Below are positions 51,771 to 60,800 of a DNA stretch of 64,000 nucleotides, in pieces. The DNA comes from Bin87 sp965207585. GTDB lineage: Bacteria; Chloroflexota; Dehalococcoidia; Lucifugimonadales; UBA3495. The notes under the pieces were generated by a model that was given only the letters and a program-made list of their open reading frames with translations, did not search any database and was not told where the DNA came from. How positions within the stretch are numbered: the first letter of the stretch is position 1; each line of letters begins with the position of its first letter. A program made the translations under genes and the position numbers. Location of the stretch: assembly GCA_965207585.1 (NCBI GenBank), contig CBDBMT010000003.1:1364001-1428000 (forward strand), read 5' to 3'.

Positions 51771-53198
51771 ATGAATCTTTGCGTCAACTCTGGACTCACC
51801 GGTTGCCTGTTGGTCACCCATCTGTCGGTCAAGGCCGAATTGCAGCGCCGCCCGGAGCTGGCTGGCTGGCCGTTGATCATCACCACCGCTGGCCCGGCGC
51901 GCCCGCAGGTGCTGGATGCCTCTCCCGAGGCAACAGGGGTAATGGCCGGTCAGAGCGTCGCCGAAGCTCTGTCTCGCTGCGCTGGCGCCGTTACGTTGCC
52001 GGTGGACGTCGGCTATCTATGCGAGGTCAACGACGGCTTACTGGCCGCGCTGTGGGACCTTGTTCCCGCGGTGGAAGCGGCCGGCTGGGGAGTGTTCTAC
52101 CTGGACTTGACGGGGATGGAGGGTATGTACGGCGGCGCGGTGGGCTTGGCCGATGCGCTGCTGTCGGTGAGTGAGAAGTGGCTGCGTCCCCGCCTGGGCA
52201 TTGGGATGGGCAAGTTTCCCGCCTACTGCGCGGCGGTCCGGGCGGAGGCCGTGGGGTGGCGGCAGGTTCCTGCCGACACGGCCCGGTGGCTGGCGCCGCT
52301 CCCGATGTCCTGGCTGCCCCTGGACGCCGCCCTGATTAGCCGGCTGGACGGCTTCGGCATCCGAATGCTGGGCGACTTGGCGAGACTGCCGTCGTCATCG
52401 CTGGCGGAGTTCATGGGGCCGGATGGGAACAGGGCCTGGCGACTGGCCCAGGGCATTGACCCAAACCCGGTGGTGCCCACACCACTGCCGGAGCGGTTCT
52501 CAGAGCGTCTGGAGTTCTCCTTTCCGGTGGACACGGTTCCGGCCATCGAAGCTGGAATCAAGTCCCTGTCGGAGCGGTTGTGGCGCTTGGCGTCCCTGCG
52601 GGCCCGTCGCGTGGGTGAGGTCACCATCCAGGGAGAATTGCTCTCTGGTGGTTCCTGGCGGTTCCAGCGCGTCCTGCGCCGGCCTGCCGGGTCTGCAGAT
52701 GCTTTGACTCGTTCCCTGCTGGCCGGATTGGGCGCTCGAGATGGCGCCGGCGGCAGCCGCTGGCCCGACGCTCCCCTGCTGGACATTGCCCTGACTGTGG
52801 GTGACCTCACTGCGGAGAATGGTCAACAAGCGAGCATCTGGCAACAGGAGCGGGTGGCGAACATCGGCGACATGGCCGGCGTGGAGCGGCTGGCCGCCAT
52901 GGCCCCAATGTCGGCGATCCCGGAGCGACGATGGGCTTTGGGCGCGTCGTTGCGGCCTCTCAACATGCCGGCTGAGGCTTGCGTGGATACTGTGGCCGGC
53001 GTTCCCTGTCGGGTTCAGACCGGCGGTCGGTATTGGCGGGGGGTTGAGCAGGTGGTTGACCTGTGGGAGATCGAAACCGAGTGGTGGGCGCCGGAGCCGG
53101 TGAACCGGCGCTACTGGCGCCTCGCTCTCACTGACGGCGGACTACTGACGGTGTACCGTGACCTAGCCACCGGCCAATGGTTCCGGCAGGGCTACTGA
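51771..53198 (+). CDS. imuB: ImuB-like inactive Y-family polymerase
   Basis: The 475-residue protein has the ImuB plan: N-terminal LVTHLSVKAELQRRPELAGWPLII, where the DxDxFF metal-binding motif of active Y-family enzymes is absent. Next come VFYLDLTGMEGMYGG (replaces the SxDE motif), RLGIGMGKFPAYCAA, the helix-hairpin-helix LDGFGIRMLGDLARLP, and the little finger domain. ImuB is a non-catalytic scaffold binding the beta clamp, ImuA and ImuC. I start it at ATG 51771, so that the LexA box is upstream rather than inside the gene. dnaE2 begins 1 bp after its stop. Confidence 0.85.
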   Translation: MNLCVNSGLTGCLLVTHLSVKAELQRRPELAGWPLIITTAGPARPQVLDASPEATGVMAGQSVAEALSRCAGAVTLPVDVGYLCEVNDGLLAALWDLVPAVEAAGWGVFYLDLTGMEGMYGGAVGLADALLSVSEKWLRPRLGIGMGKFPAYCAAVRAEAVGWRQVPADTARWLAPLPMSWLPLDAALISRLDGFGIRMLGDLARLPSSSLAEFMGPDGNRAWRLAQGIDPNPVVPTPLPERFSERLEFSFPVDTVPAIEAGIKSLSERLWRLASLRARRVGEVTIQGELLSGGSWRFQRVLRRPAGSADALTRSLLAGLGARDGAGGSRWPDAPLLDIALTVGDLTAENGQQASIWQQERVANIGDMAGVERLAAMAPMSAIPERRWALGASLRPLNMPAEACVDTVAGVPCRVQTGGRYWRGVEQVVDLWEIETEWWAPEPVNRRYWRLALTDGGLLTVYRDLATGQWFRQGY

Positions 53199-53199
53199 C

Positions 53200-56100
53200 G
53201 TGACCCGCGTTGCCGATTACGTGGAGTTGCGGGGACACAGTTGGTACAGCTTCGGCGCCGGGGCGTCTTCCACCGCCGACCTGGCGGAGCGCGCCGCTGG
53301 CCTGGAATATCCGGCTCTGGGGTTGACTGACGCTTCGAACCTGTGTGGGGCGCTGGAGTTCAGCCGGCAGTGTCTGGAGGCCGGCGTTCATCCCATCCAC
53401 GGCGTGGATCTGACGGTGCGTGACTCGGAGGGCGACGGCGTTGTTTCCTTCATCGCTGAGACCGGGGACGGCTACGCCAATCTGTGCCGGCTGGTGTCCC
53501 TGGCCCACGTGACCGCCAGCCGTACCGAGCCGGTTCTGGACGTGCGCTTCCTGGAATCCCACGCCGACGGGCTGATCGTCCTGCTGGGCGCGCCGGACGG
53601 CGCGTTGGCCCGGCTCGTTCAGGGAGGAGAGTGGGCGAAAGCGCAAACCCTGGTGGAGCGTTACTGCGGCTGGTTCGGACCGGGCAGCGTGTTCCTTGAG
53701 TTGCAGCAGCACCTGGCCTACGGTGACACCGCGCGCAATAAGCGCCTGCGCGAACTGGCGGAGCGTTGCGGGCTGGCAACCGTCGCCACCAATGAGGTTT
53801 GGTATCACTGCCGGGAGCGGGCCAAGCTTCACGACGCGCTGACCGCCGTCCGGCTGAATAAATCACTTTCCGAAGTCCGGGAAAGCCTGAAGGTGAACGG
53901 CCAGTACTGGCTGAAGTCGCCGCAGGAGATGGCGGCTCTGTTCCGACGCTACCCGGACGCCGTCGCCAACACTCGCGCCATCGCCGAGCGTTGCTCCGGC
54001 TTCAGCCTGCCGGCGTACCTGCATGGACGCTACGCCTACCCGGATTGTCCCGTCCCTCCGGGCTACGACGCCCATTCCTGGCTGCGCCGGCTGTGCGAAG
54101 AGGCGGCGGCCCGGCGCTACGGACGAGTTGATCGGAAGGTCAGGGAGCGGCTGAACGAGGAGTTTGAACTGATCCGGCGCCACGGCTTGGCCGGGTTCTT
54201 CCTGGTCTATCACCGCATTGTTGAGCTGGCGCGCGAGTGCATGGTGGAGTTGGGCTACGGCCACGCGGAAACCCCCCTGGAATGGTTGCCGCCGGGCCGT
54301 GGTCGTGGCTCCTCGGTGTCCATGTTGGTGGGCTACCTCATCGGCCTCTCCACGTTGACCCGGTGGAGTACGGCCTGGCCCTGGACCGTTTCCTGTCCTT
54401 CGAGACTGCTGTGCTGCCCGACATCGACCTGGACTTCCCCAGGAACATCCGGGAACGCCTCATCCTGCGTGTCATCGAGGAATGGGGCTGGGACCACGCC
54501 GCCCTGGCTGGCATGATGCCCACCTACAAGGGACGCGGCATCGTGCGCGACCTGGGCAAGGCCCTGGGGCTGCCCGCCGACGAGGTCGCCGTCCTGGCCC
54601 GGAGTCTCGAAACCGATTCACCGGCGGAGTTGTCCGCCTCGCCCACTCTGCTGGCCCGGCAAGACCGTCCCGGCTGGCGTGACCTGCTGGTGCTATCGCA
54701 GCAGCTGGCCGGCTTTCCCAAAGGGTTGGCCCAGCACCCCGGCGGGATGCTGGTGTCATCAACTCCCCTCACCGACCTGATGCCGGTGCAACCCTCGGCT
54801 ATTGAAGGCCGGTACGTGGCTCACTGGGACAAGGACAGCATCGACGACGCCGGCGTACTCAAAATCGACCTGCTCGCCTTGGGAGCCCTGTCCCAGATGC
54901 AGCAGGCGGTGCGCTTGGTGCGGGACCGCGCCGGCGTCGAGCCCGACTTGAGCCGCATCAACTACCGGGATCCGGAGGTGTTCGCCGACCTGGGACGAGG
55001 CGACACCGTGGGCGTGTTCCAGGTGGAGTCCGCCGCCCAGATGCAGACCATCGTCAGGATGCGACCGGAAGACATCTACGACCTGGCCTTGGAGGTGGCC
55101 GCCGTACGGCCCGGCGTGGGCGCCAACGACGGCGTGGCCGAGTTCCTGCGTCGCCGGGAGGGCATGGTCTGGGACTACGATCATCCGTTGGAGCGAAACG
55201 CGCTGGAGCGATCCATGGGCGTCATCATGTTCCAGGACCAGGTGGTGCAGCTCGGCATGGACTTGGGTGGCTTCACCGCCGCCGATGCCGACCGGATGCG
55301 CCGCGCTTTCGGTCGCCGCGACGGTGAACGGCTGGTCGCACAGTACCGGGAGCGGTTCATGACCGGCGCTGGAGAGCGCGGAGTTCCATCGGAGACGGCC
55401 GAGGTCATTTTCGGCAAGTTCAACCCTCATTATATGTTTCCTGAGGGCCACGCCGTCGCCTTCGCTTTCACCGCCTACCAGATGGCCTGGCTGCGCCGGT
55501 ATCACCCGCTGGAGTTCTTCGTGGTCCTGTTCAACGAGCAGCCCATGGGTTTCTGGGACATCGATACTCTCAAGCAGGATGCCCGCCGTTTGGGCCTGCG
55601 CGTGGCCCATCCCGACGTGAATCGGTCGGAGTTGCTCTGCACCGCCGAGGGCGATGATACACTGCGGTTGGGGCTAACCTTCGTCAAGGGCGTGGATAAT
55701 CGTTTGGGCGAAACGTTGTTGCGGGCGAGAGAGGCCGGTCCGTTCACCGACCTGTCGGACCTGCTGGCGCGGTCGGGATTGCCCCGGGAGGCATTGGAGA
55801 ACCTGGCGCGGGCCGGCGCCATGGACGCGCTGCCCGACTTTGCCGACCGGCGCAGCGTCCTCTGGCAGGTGGGGGCCGGCTACATCGCCGGAGTGCGCCG
55901 GGGCCAGTTGGCTTTACCGCTGCACACCGCCAATCCGCCGGCAGTTCTGACTACAGCGACCCGCGCCCGCCGGATGCTGGACGAATACGCCATGCTGGGC
56001 TTGTGCCCCGACGGCCACGTGATGGAACTGCTGCGGCCCCAGCTGGGTGCGGAGGTGCTGACCAGCGACGGCCTGCTGGGCTCCGGCGACGGCGAAGTGG

Positions 56101-56363
56101 TGCGGGTGGCCGGGCGGGTGGTACGCCGGCAACGACCCCTGGCGACCGCGGTGTTTCTGACCCTGGAGGACGAGTTCGGCCTGATACCGCTGGCAGTTTG
56201 GCCGGCCCAGTGGGAGCGGCTCAAAGGCGCGCTGCGCCGTTCCTTGATCGTCGTGGAAGGCCAGGTGTCCCGCCGCGACGACACCCTCAACGTGGCGGTT
56301 CAAAAGGCGTGGCCGCTGGCGCTGGACTTGGATTACCGCCACGGTCGGCGGGATTGGCAGTAA
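53200..56363 (+). CDS. dnaE2: Error-prone DNA polymerase DnaE2/ImuC, interrupted by a one-base frameshift
   Basis: Two overlapping frames together encode a complete DnaE2 of about 1054 residues: PHP domain (YVELRGHSWYSFGAGAS..., LGLTDASNLCG), GRGSSVSMLVGYLIGLS, then after the shift HVDPVEYGLALDRFL, PDIDLDF (catalytic Asp residues), LKIDLLALG, the HhH region, and the OB fold (VAGRVVRRQRPLATAVFLTLED). The first frame stops at 54516; the second is open from 54237. The shift is at 54349-54353, CTCTCCACGTTGACC; one extra C (TCC-CAC-GTT-GAC-CCG) restores the expected S-H-V-D-P. Either a C was lost, the read is wrong, or a -1 slip occurs. It follows imuB by 1 bp from a GTG start, so translation is coupled. 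Confidence 0.85.
54345..54355 (+). other. Frameshift site in dnaE2
   Basis: Reading frame 1 is coding up to TCC at 54349-54351; frame 3 is coding from CAC at 54351-54353. No classical slippery heptamer with a pseudoknot is evident, so programmed frameshifting is not favoured. Confidence 0.8.
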
Positions 56364-56542
56364 TCAGGGATTTGCACCGACGGCGTGGTCGGACCGGCCG
56401 CAATTTCCCGTTGCATCGCGCAGAATATGGACGCTTGGGCCCGACCAGCGCGTCCTCTGGGAGCCATGTGGGCGAATTGGCGCTCGCGGAGTGCTGCGTT
56501 GCGGCTTCACGTGAGCTTGCCCGCGGCACGTCTCTGACGTTG

Positions 56543-57034
56543 TCACCAGTCGCCGGTGGTCGGGATTGGCTTGTAACTGTGGGTGCCGTCGGCAGGGTCG
56601 CGGCCGGCGCAGTACCATCCGTCAGGGGTCCAGCAGTAGACGTAGTGTGCCCCATACTGTTTCCACCAGTCGAGGGCGCTGGGTAACTCCTCGGTGCTGG
56701 TCGCCGCGAACCGAGACGTTCTGCAGAATTTCCATTCAGTGTTGCGGTCACGGTGGTAGGCGAACGTGAATCGTGGAGGGTATTCCAGCGGTATGTTGGT
56801 CAGGGTGTACTGCCAGGGGTCGGCGTCCGGCGGGCAGTGGGTCAGGTCTGGGCCGCAGGTTTCGGTGCCGAGCCAGCTGATGTGGCCTAATTCGATGAGT
56901 TCGCGAGCCTTTTCGGCCGTGGCGTAGTAGCGCTGGAGTATTCGCCCGGTCATCTCGGGGTGGGCTTTGTTGTGGCAATAGATGGCCTGCCCCTGCCCGG
57001 TGTCGGAGTCAAGCATCGCGATAGCGCAGCGCAT
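56543..57034 (-). CDS. Phage-type conserved hypothetical protein
   Basis: The 163-residue protein begins RCAIAMLDSDTGQGQAIYCHNKAHPEMTGRILQRYY, then ARELIELGHISWLGTETC. This AIYCH...G..L..HY...LI.LG.IS.LG pattern is familiar from uncharacterised phage and mobile-element proteins. The rest is rich in Trp and Tyr (SALDWWKQYGAHYVYCWTPDGWYCAGR). GGAGAA precedes ATG 57034. It is the last gene of the minus-strand cluster. Function unknown. Confidence 0.7.
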   Translation of the reverse strand: MRCAIAMLDSDTGQGQAIYCHNKAHPEMTGRILQRYYATAEKARELIELGHISWLGTETCGPDLTHCPPDADPWQYTLTNIPLEYPPRFTFAYHRDRNTEWKFCRTSRFAATSTEELPSALDWWKQYGAHYVYCWTPDGWYCAGRDPADGTHSYKPIPTTGDW

Positions 57035-57159
57035 GGTGGTTCTCCAGTGCCTTTGGATCAGCCTGTCGATGCCTTTCGACGTAGCCCCGTGTCGGGGCTA
57101 AGGCTGCTGCGTCGCGTGCCGACGCACTGGCTAGTTCCATTCCGTCAACAGGCCTTAGC

Positions 57160-57594
57160 TCATAGCACGCTGATTCCGTCGGTGCTGGGCTGTGTCCAGT
57201 GGGAAGAGCGCCTCTTGGTATTTTCCCACTCCGCCCGGGTCTTGGCGTGCACCAGCGGGTAGGCGCCGGTCTCCAGGGATATGTCGTACGCCATGTCTTT
57301 GACTTCTTGGTCGGTGCCGGGGAACTCGTCGCTGATCACCGCCAGCACGAGCATGTCGAAGTCGTCGTCGGCGTAGCCGCGGGCGCGAACGCCGTAGACG
57401 ACCAGGTCTTCCGCGTGTTGGTGCAGTTCTTCGAGCAGGTACGCTCGGAATTGATCTAGCCAGGCCAGCTCGCTGGCTGTCAGTGCTAGGCAGTCTTCCT
57501 TGGATTGCCAGCCGTCGGGTACGACTCGCACCGGCACTCCCGATGCGGTGTTCGACATCGTGACGGCGTCGGCGTCGCGTGGCAGGGCGCTCAT
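57160..57594 (-). CDS. MNT-like nucleotidyltransferase-fold protein with altered active site
   Basis: The 144-residue protein carries the minimal nucleotidyltransferase signature in LVVYGVRARGYADDDFDMLVLAVI. In active members the motif is GSRArG-x10-D-x-D; here the Ser is Val, while D-F-D remains. A helical region precedes it (LTASELAWLDQFRAYLLEEL). Activity may be lost or altered. AAGGAG precedes ATG 57594. It is part of the minus-strand cluster, 58 bp after the multi-zinc-ribbon gene. A HEPN-like partner lies 7 kb away. Confidence 0.75.
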   Translation of the reverse strand: MSALPRDADAVTMSNTASGVPVRVVPDGWQSKEDCLALTASELAWLDQFRAYLLEELHQHAEDLVVYGVRARGYADDDFDMLVLAVISDEFPGTDQEVKDMAYDISLETGAYPLVHAKTRAEWENTKRRSSHWTQPSTDGISVL

Positions 57595-57652
57595 GGTTGG
57601 CTCCTTGGTGTTCGCTCGTCAGCCCCTGACCGGTTGCAGGGTGCCGATTGGG

Positions 57653-58537
57653 CTAACCTCTTCCCTGCATGTGCAGGGGCAGTTTTTCGTGACGGGCGCG
57701 GTCGTTGAAGTCGCTGTCGTAGGCCTCGGGCGGCGCGCCCATCTCTTTGAGGCAGTCCTTGCAGAACCGTTTGTGGGGCGGCGCAGGTTGGTCGCATCTC
57801 CAGCAGGGCAGCGCTTCCGAAATGGCGGCCGTGTTCTGGGTCTTGGCTTGGTTGCCTGCGTCCGTCCTTTCCCGTGGCGTGGCCGGCGGCAGGGGCTTGA
57901 ATACCCGGACCGGGTTGGGGCCGGTGGTCCAGTCCTGGTGGCGGTATCCGGTGATGCCCTTTGCGCAGCGGGAACACTGGCTGTAGGCCGCGTACTTCGT
58001 GTTGCCGCACTGGCAGTCGTCCATCGGGCATTCGGGAGAGATCTGTCCCTGCTGGTCGACGTAGCCCTCGGCGATGGCGCATCCGACGCAGTAGGTGAAC
58101 GTCGGTTTCTTGCCGTCGCCGCAGTTGGGGCAGGGTTCCTCGCCGGGTTCGACGTTGGTTTCCAGTACGCCTCGCTCGACGGCGCAGGGCTTGCATTGGC
58201 TGGTGCTTGCCAGCTTGCTGCGACCGCACTGGCACCTCGTGGAGCCGTAGCTCGGTAGCGGCTGCCCTCCCGACAGCGCGCTGAGCAGGCTTCGCATGGT
58301 GGCTTGGTCAATCCGGCCGCCTTCGTAGGCGCAGGTGGGGCAGCGGGGCGCCGACGGGAATTTTTTCGCTCCGCACTGGCAGGTGTTCTGGCCGTAGCCG
58401 TTGTTGGGACGGTGCCCGTTCTGGTTAGTGAAGTGGCGGTGTCGCGGGTTGTCCGAGTGGGGTTTCACGCCGCGGATTTCGCTCAGGAGGCTGGATATGC
58501 CGTCTTCGGCAAGAGTGCCGTTTTGAGGGTCTGCCAT
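57653..58537 (-). CDS. Protein with five tandem zinc ribbons
   Basis: The 294-residue protein contains five Cys4 zinc-ribbon units in a row: CQCGAKKFPSAPRCPTC, CQCGRSKLASTSQCKPC, CPNCGDGKKPTFTYCVGC, CQCGNTKYAAYSQCSRC and CWRCDQPAPPHKRFCKDC. An N-terminal helix-like segment (ISSLLSEIRGV) and a His/Asn-rich linker precede them. A perfect AAAGGAGG supports ATG 58537; an upstream ATG is ignored. Multiple ribbons suggest binding to nucleic acid or to several protein partners. I know no family with exactly this arrangement. Confidence 0.75.
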   Translation of the reverse strand: MADPQNGTLAEDGISSLLSEIRGVKPHSDNPRHRHFTNQNGHRPNNGYGQNTCQCGAKKFPSAPRCPTCAYEGGRIDQATMRSLLSALSGGQPLPSYGSTRCQCGRSKLASTSQCKPCAVERGVLETNVEPGEEPCPNCGDGKKPTFTYCVGCAIAEGYVDQQGQISPECPMDDCQCGNTKYAAYSQCSRCAKGITGYRHQDWTTGPNPVRVFKPLPPATPRERTDAGNQAKTQNTAAISEALPCWRCDQPAPPHKRFCKDCLKEMGAPPEAYDSDFNDRARHEKLPLHMQGRG

Positions 58538-58696
58538 GGTGGGCCTCCTTTCGGTGTGGGCCGGTGGTTTGGTCACGCGGTGTATGGCCGTGGCCACATC
58601 GCGCCCTCCTGGGCGCTCAGGGAGGTGATTGACCGGCAAAACACAACCTGATATTTGTCAAATCACCGCGCTTCCGAGGTGGGTCAATGACCTTGG

Positions 58697-59248
58697 TCAA
58701 GCTAGGTCCATGACCCTGGAAATTGAAAGGCGGGTTCTTGCCGCTCGCCCTTCCGCCGCAGCCGCAATCGCGATCACGCCGCCGCACGGGGGCGGCTCCT
58801 CCATCATATCAATTAGTTGGGTTTTCCGTGCTTGATTGCACAGGTTCTCCCTGAATTCGCGGGCGGTCTTGTCGGTTTCTATCTCGACCACGTCCACATG
58901 GGCGTAAGCCCAAGGCTGTTGTTCAGGTTCCACGGAGTGGGGAGTGTTGACGATGTCGATGAGGCATGGTTGGCCCCGGGCCTTTTGCGCTTGGTCCGCC
59001 GCGTCGATGTAATCGGCCGCTTTGAGATAAACGGTGTTCCGGTGTTCGGCCAAGTTACCGGTACGCAGGAGCTCAACGTTGTAGCCGCGCCGTGCCGTAT
59101 CAGTCCGGTCCCAATTGCTTATTTCCCTTCTCCCAGAAACCTTGTTGATCGGCCCTTTGAACGCTCCCGCTTTCGGCCCACCCATCACTGGACTCCAATC
59201 CTTGTCTCGAACGAATCTGCAAAGCGTGTGGTCATTCGGTACTGACAT
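58697..59248 (-). CDS. Hypothetical protein in the zinc-ribbon cluster
   Basis: The 183-residue protein has no motif I recognise. It begins MSVPNDHTLCRFVRDKDWSPV, has a middle part with YLKAADYIDAADQAQKARGQPCLIDIVN, and an acidic stretch (AHVDVVEIETDKTAREFREN). Its ATG lies 3 bp after the stop of the upstream gene, so the two are translationally coupled. Confidence 0.65.
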   Translation of the reverse strand: MSVPNDHTLCRFVRDKDWSPVMGGPKAGAFKGPINKVSGRREISNWDRTDTARRGYNVELLRTGNLAEHRNTVYLKAADYIDAADQAQKARGQPCLIDIVNTPHSVEPEQQPWAYAHVDVVEIETDKTAREFRENLCNQARKTQLIDMMEEPPPCGGVIAIAAAAEGRAARTRLSISRVMDLA

Positions 59249-59251
59249 GCC

Positions 59252-59755
59252 TTATTCCAGCCACCCCCGTATTGCTAATACGTTGGGTTCGGCGTCGATC
59301 TTGCCGGTTCGTGCGCTCCAATCCGTTTTGTCGTAACGCCAGGCGTACAGTTCGCCGGTCGGCGTGAATTCGCCGGTGATCAGCGTGTCGTCTTGAAGAA
59401 CAACTACAAACGACAGAGCACCGTCCACGTCTACCGATAGTTCGACGCTTTTCGCGACGTTTTCAATTTGCTGCACCAGCGCGCTAGCGTCAGAAACCAC
59501 GGTCGGTGTGGGCGTCGGCTCTCCAGCAACTCCCACTTGGAACTCGTCAACGACCGAGTGTAACTGTGGTCGCATGAGGGTTTCCGATGCTGACGGGCTT
59601 GGATCGTGAGTCACCAGCGGTGGCTCTGTTTCGGTTTGGGTGGCCTCTTTCCATGCGGCGTGGCGCGAGTGGTCGGGTTCGATCAGGCTGTGGAGTTGGT
59701 TGCCGTGAGCCTCATCGTGCCGGGGATGTCCGTCGTCGTTCGGGGTTTTCGTCAT
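59252..59755 (-). CDS. Hypothetical protein in the zinc-ribbon cluster
   Basis: The 167-residue protein has a His/Asp/Thr-rich, probably disordered N-terminal ~85 residues and a C-terminal ~75-residue alpha/beta segment (ALVQQIENVAKSVELSVDVDGALSFVVVLQDDTLITGEFTPTGELYAWRYD). No family is recognised. Its start overlaps the stop of the preceding frame by 3 bases (GTATGACG), a mark of operon coupling. Confidence 0.65.
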   Translation of the reverse strand: MTKTPNDDGHPRHDEAHGNQLHSLIEPDHSRHAAWKEATQTETEPPLVTHDPSPSASETLMRPQLHSVVDEFQVGVAGEPTPTPTVVSDASALVQQIENVAKSVELSVDVDGALSFVVVLQDDTLITGEFTPTGELYAWRYDKTDWSARTGKIDAEPNVLAIRGWLE

Positions 59756-59949
59756 ACTCGTCTGCCTCCGGTGTGGGTTGATTGCCGGCGGAGCACGCCG
59801 TAGGTGAGGACCTCATCGTAGATCATGGATGTAGCATGGTCGCTTTCTGGGAAATTCGTGGCAGCCGGGTGCGATTTACCTTCTGGGATGGTGATGGTGC
59901 TTCCGTTAGGTCCGGCGAGGGCCGTGCACCACTTTTCGGCGCGGGTCAG
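59752..59949 (-). CDS. Probable short gene with unclear start (possible frameshift)
   Basis: A minus-strand frame with good coding character (TRAEKWCTALAGPNGSTITIPEG..., HATSMIYDEVLTYGVLRR) ends at TGA 59752, overlapping the next start. No ATG, GTG or TTG is in frame nearby; CTG 59949 is the only candidate. A neighbouring frame upstream (IPHVPETEHARARQLAQKVGKTLGRSGAEKP, to ~59946) also looks coding, so one gene broken by a frameshift near 59950 is possible. Function unknown. Confidence 0.45.
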   Translation of the reverse strand: MTRAEKWCTALAGPNGSTITIPEGKSHPAATNFPESDHATSMIYDEVLTYGVLRRQSTHTGGRRV

Positions 59950-60040
59950 GGTTTCTCCGCTCCGGATCTGCCCAGCGTTTTCCCGACCTTCTGGGCCAGT
60001 TGTCGAGCGCGGGCATGCTCCGTTTCGGGAACGTGCGGGA

Positions 60041-60649
60041 TTAGAGCGCTTTGGCGACCTGCCAGGCAGAGCGTTGCGGGCCGCCCATGGACGTTGCCCT
60101 CACGTCGTCGCCCCGGTGGTGCTTGATGGCCAGTAGCGCGGCGCTGACCAGGGCGTCGTAGGGCCTGGCTTCCGTGATGCACGCGCCGTAGCCGGCGATG
60201 ATCCCGATTTCGACGTTTCGCTTCCGGTCGGGCGGGTACTCGAAGGTGCCGCAGCCATCGACTTCGGCGTTGAGCGAGATCCGGTCGGGCCCCAGGGTGA
60301 AGTCCTCGTACTTGCTGCGCGGCGTTCGCATCTTGAAGTCGCACTGGGCAGCCAGCGCTTGGACGTCGGCCACGATGGTCTGGGTCTGGGCCGACGCTTC
60401 GTCCTTGACGACCCAGGAGTGGGTGTATCCGCGAATTCCCCGGTAGGGTTCCCGTTCTCCACGGGCGGCGATGTTCTGCTGCCGTAGTTCCCGTGAGCGT
60501 CGTGCGGACGCGAGGATGCGGTCGGTCCAAGCTTGGTCTTTTTCGGTCACGTGCCATGGTTCTGGCGGTTTCATCAGTCCGTCCAAACCGCCGTCCTTGC
60601 CGCGCTTGCGCAGTAGTTCCAAAAGGTCCATGCTGTTCTTGACCACCAT
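60041..60649 (-). CDS. Hypothetical protein, first gene of the zinc-ribbon cluster
   Basis: The 202-residue protein starts with a helical segment (MDLLELLRKRGKDGGLDGLMKPPEPWHV) and continues with a mixed alpha/beta region (TIVADVQALAAQCDFKMRTPRSKYEDFTLGPDRISLNAEVDG) and a C-terminal AALLAIKHHRGDD helix. A strong GGGAGGA precedes ATG 60649. It is divergent from the IS110-like membrane gene, 151 bp apart, so the two could share a regulatory region. Not recognised. Confidence 0.65.
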   Translation of the reverse strand: MVVKNSMDLLELLRKRGKDGGLDGLMKPPEPWHVTEKDQAWTDRILASARRSRELRQQNIAARGEREPYRGIRGYTHSWVVKDEASAQTQTIVADVQALAAQCDFKMRTPRSKYEDFTLGPDRISLNAEVDGCGTFEYPPDRKRNVEIGIIAGYGACITEARPYDALVSAALLAIKHHRGDDVRATSMGGPQRSAWQVAKAL

Positions 60650-60800
60650 AGTCCTCCCTCATCGGGTTGGTTGTAGTTCTGACAAGGGTGACGTGGTGGC
60701 TGTCTTCTCACTGCCCGGTTCCTCTTACACCACCTACCGGGACTTTACTCTCTACTCGCACCGATGGGGGATCCGAAAAACAGGCTACGGGAATTCGACC

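Noticed and set aside
60471..60800. N-terminal extension of the IS110-like membrane protein
   Set aside because: The frame is open upstream, but overlaps the divergent gene; the IS110 homology starts at MFVGIH just after ATG 60801.
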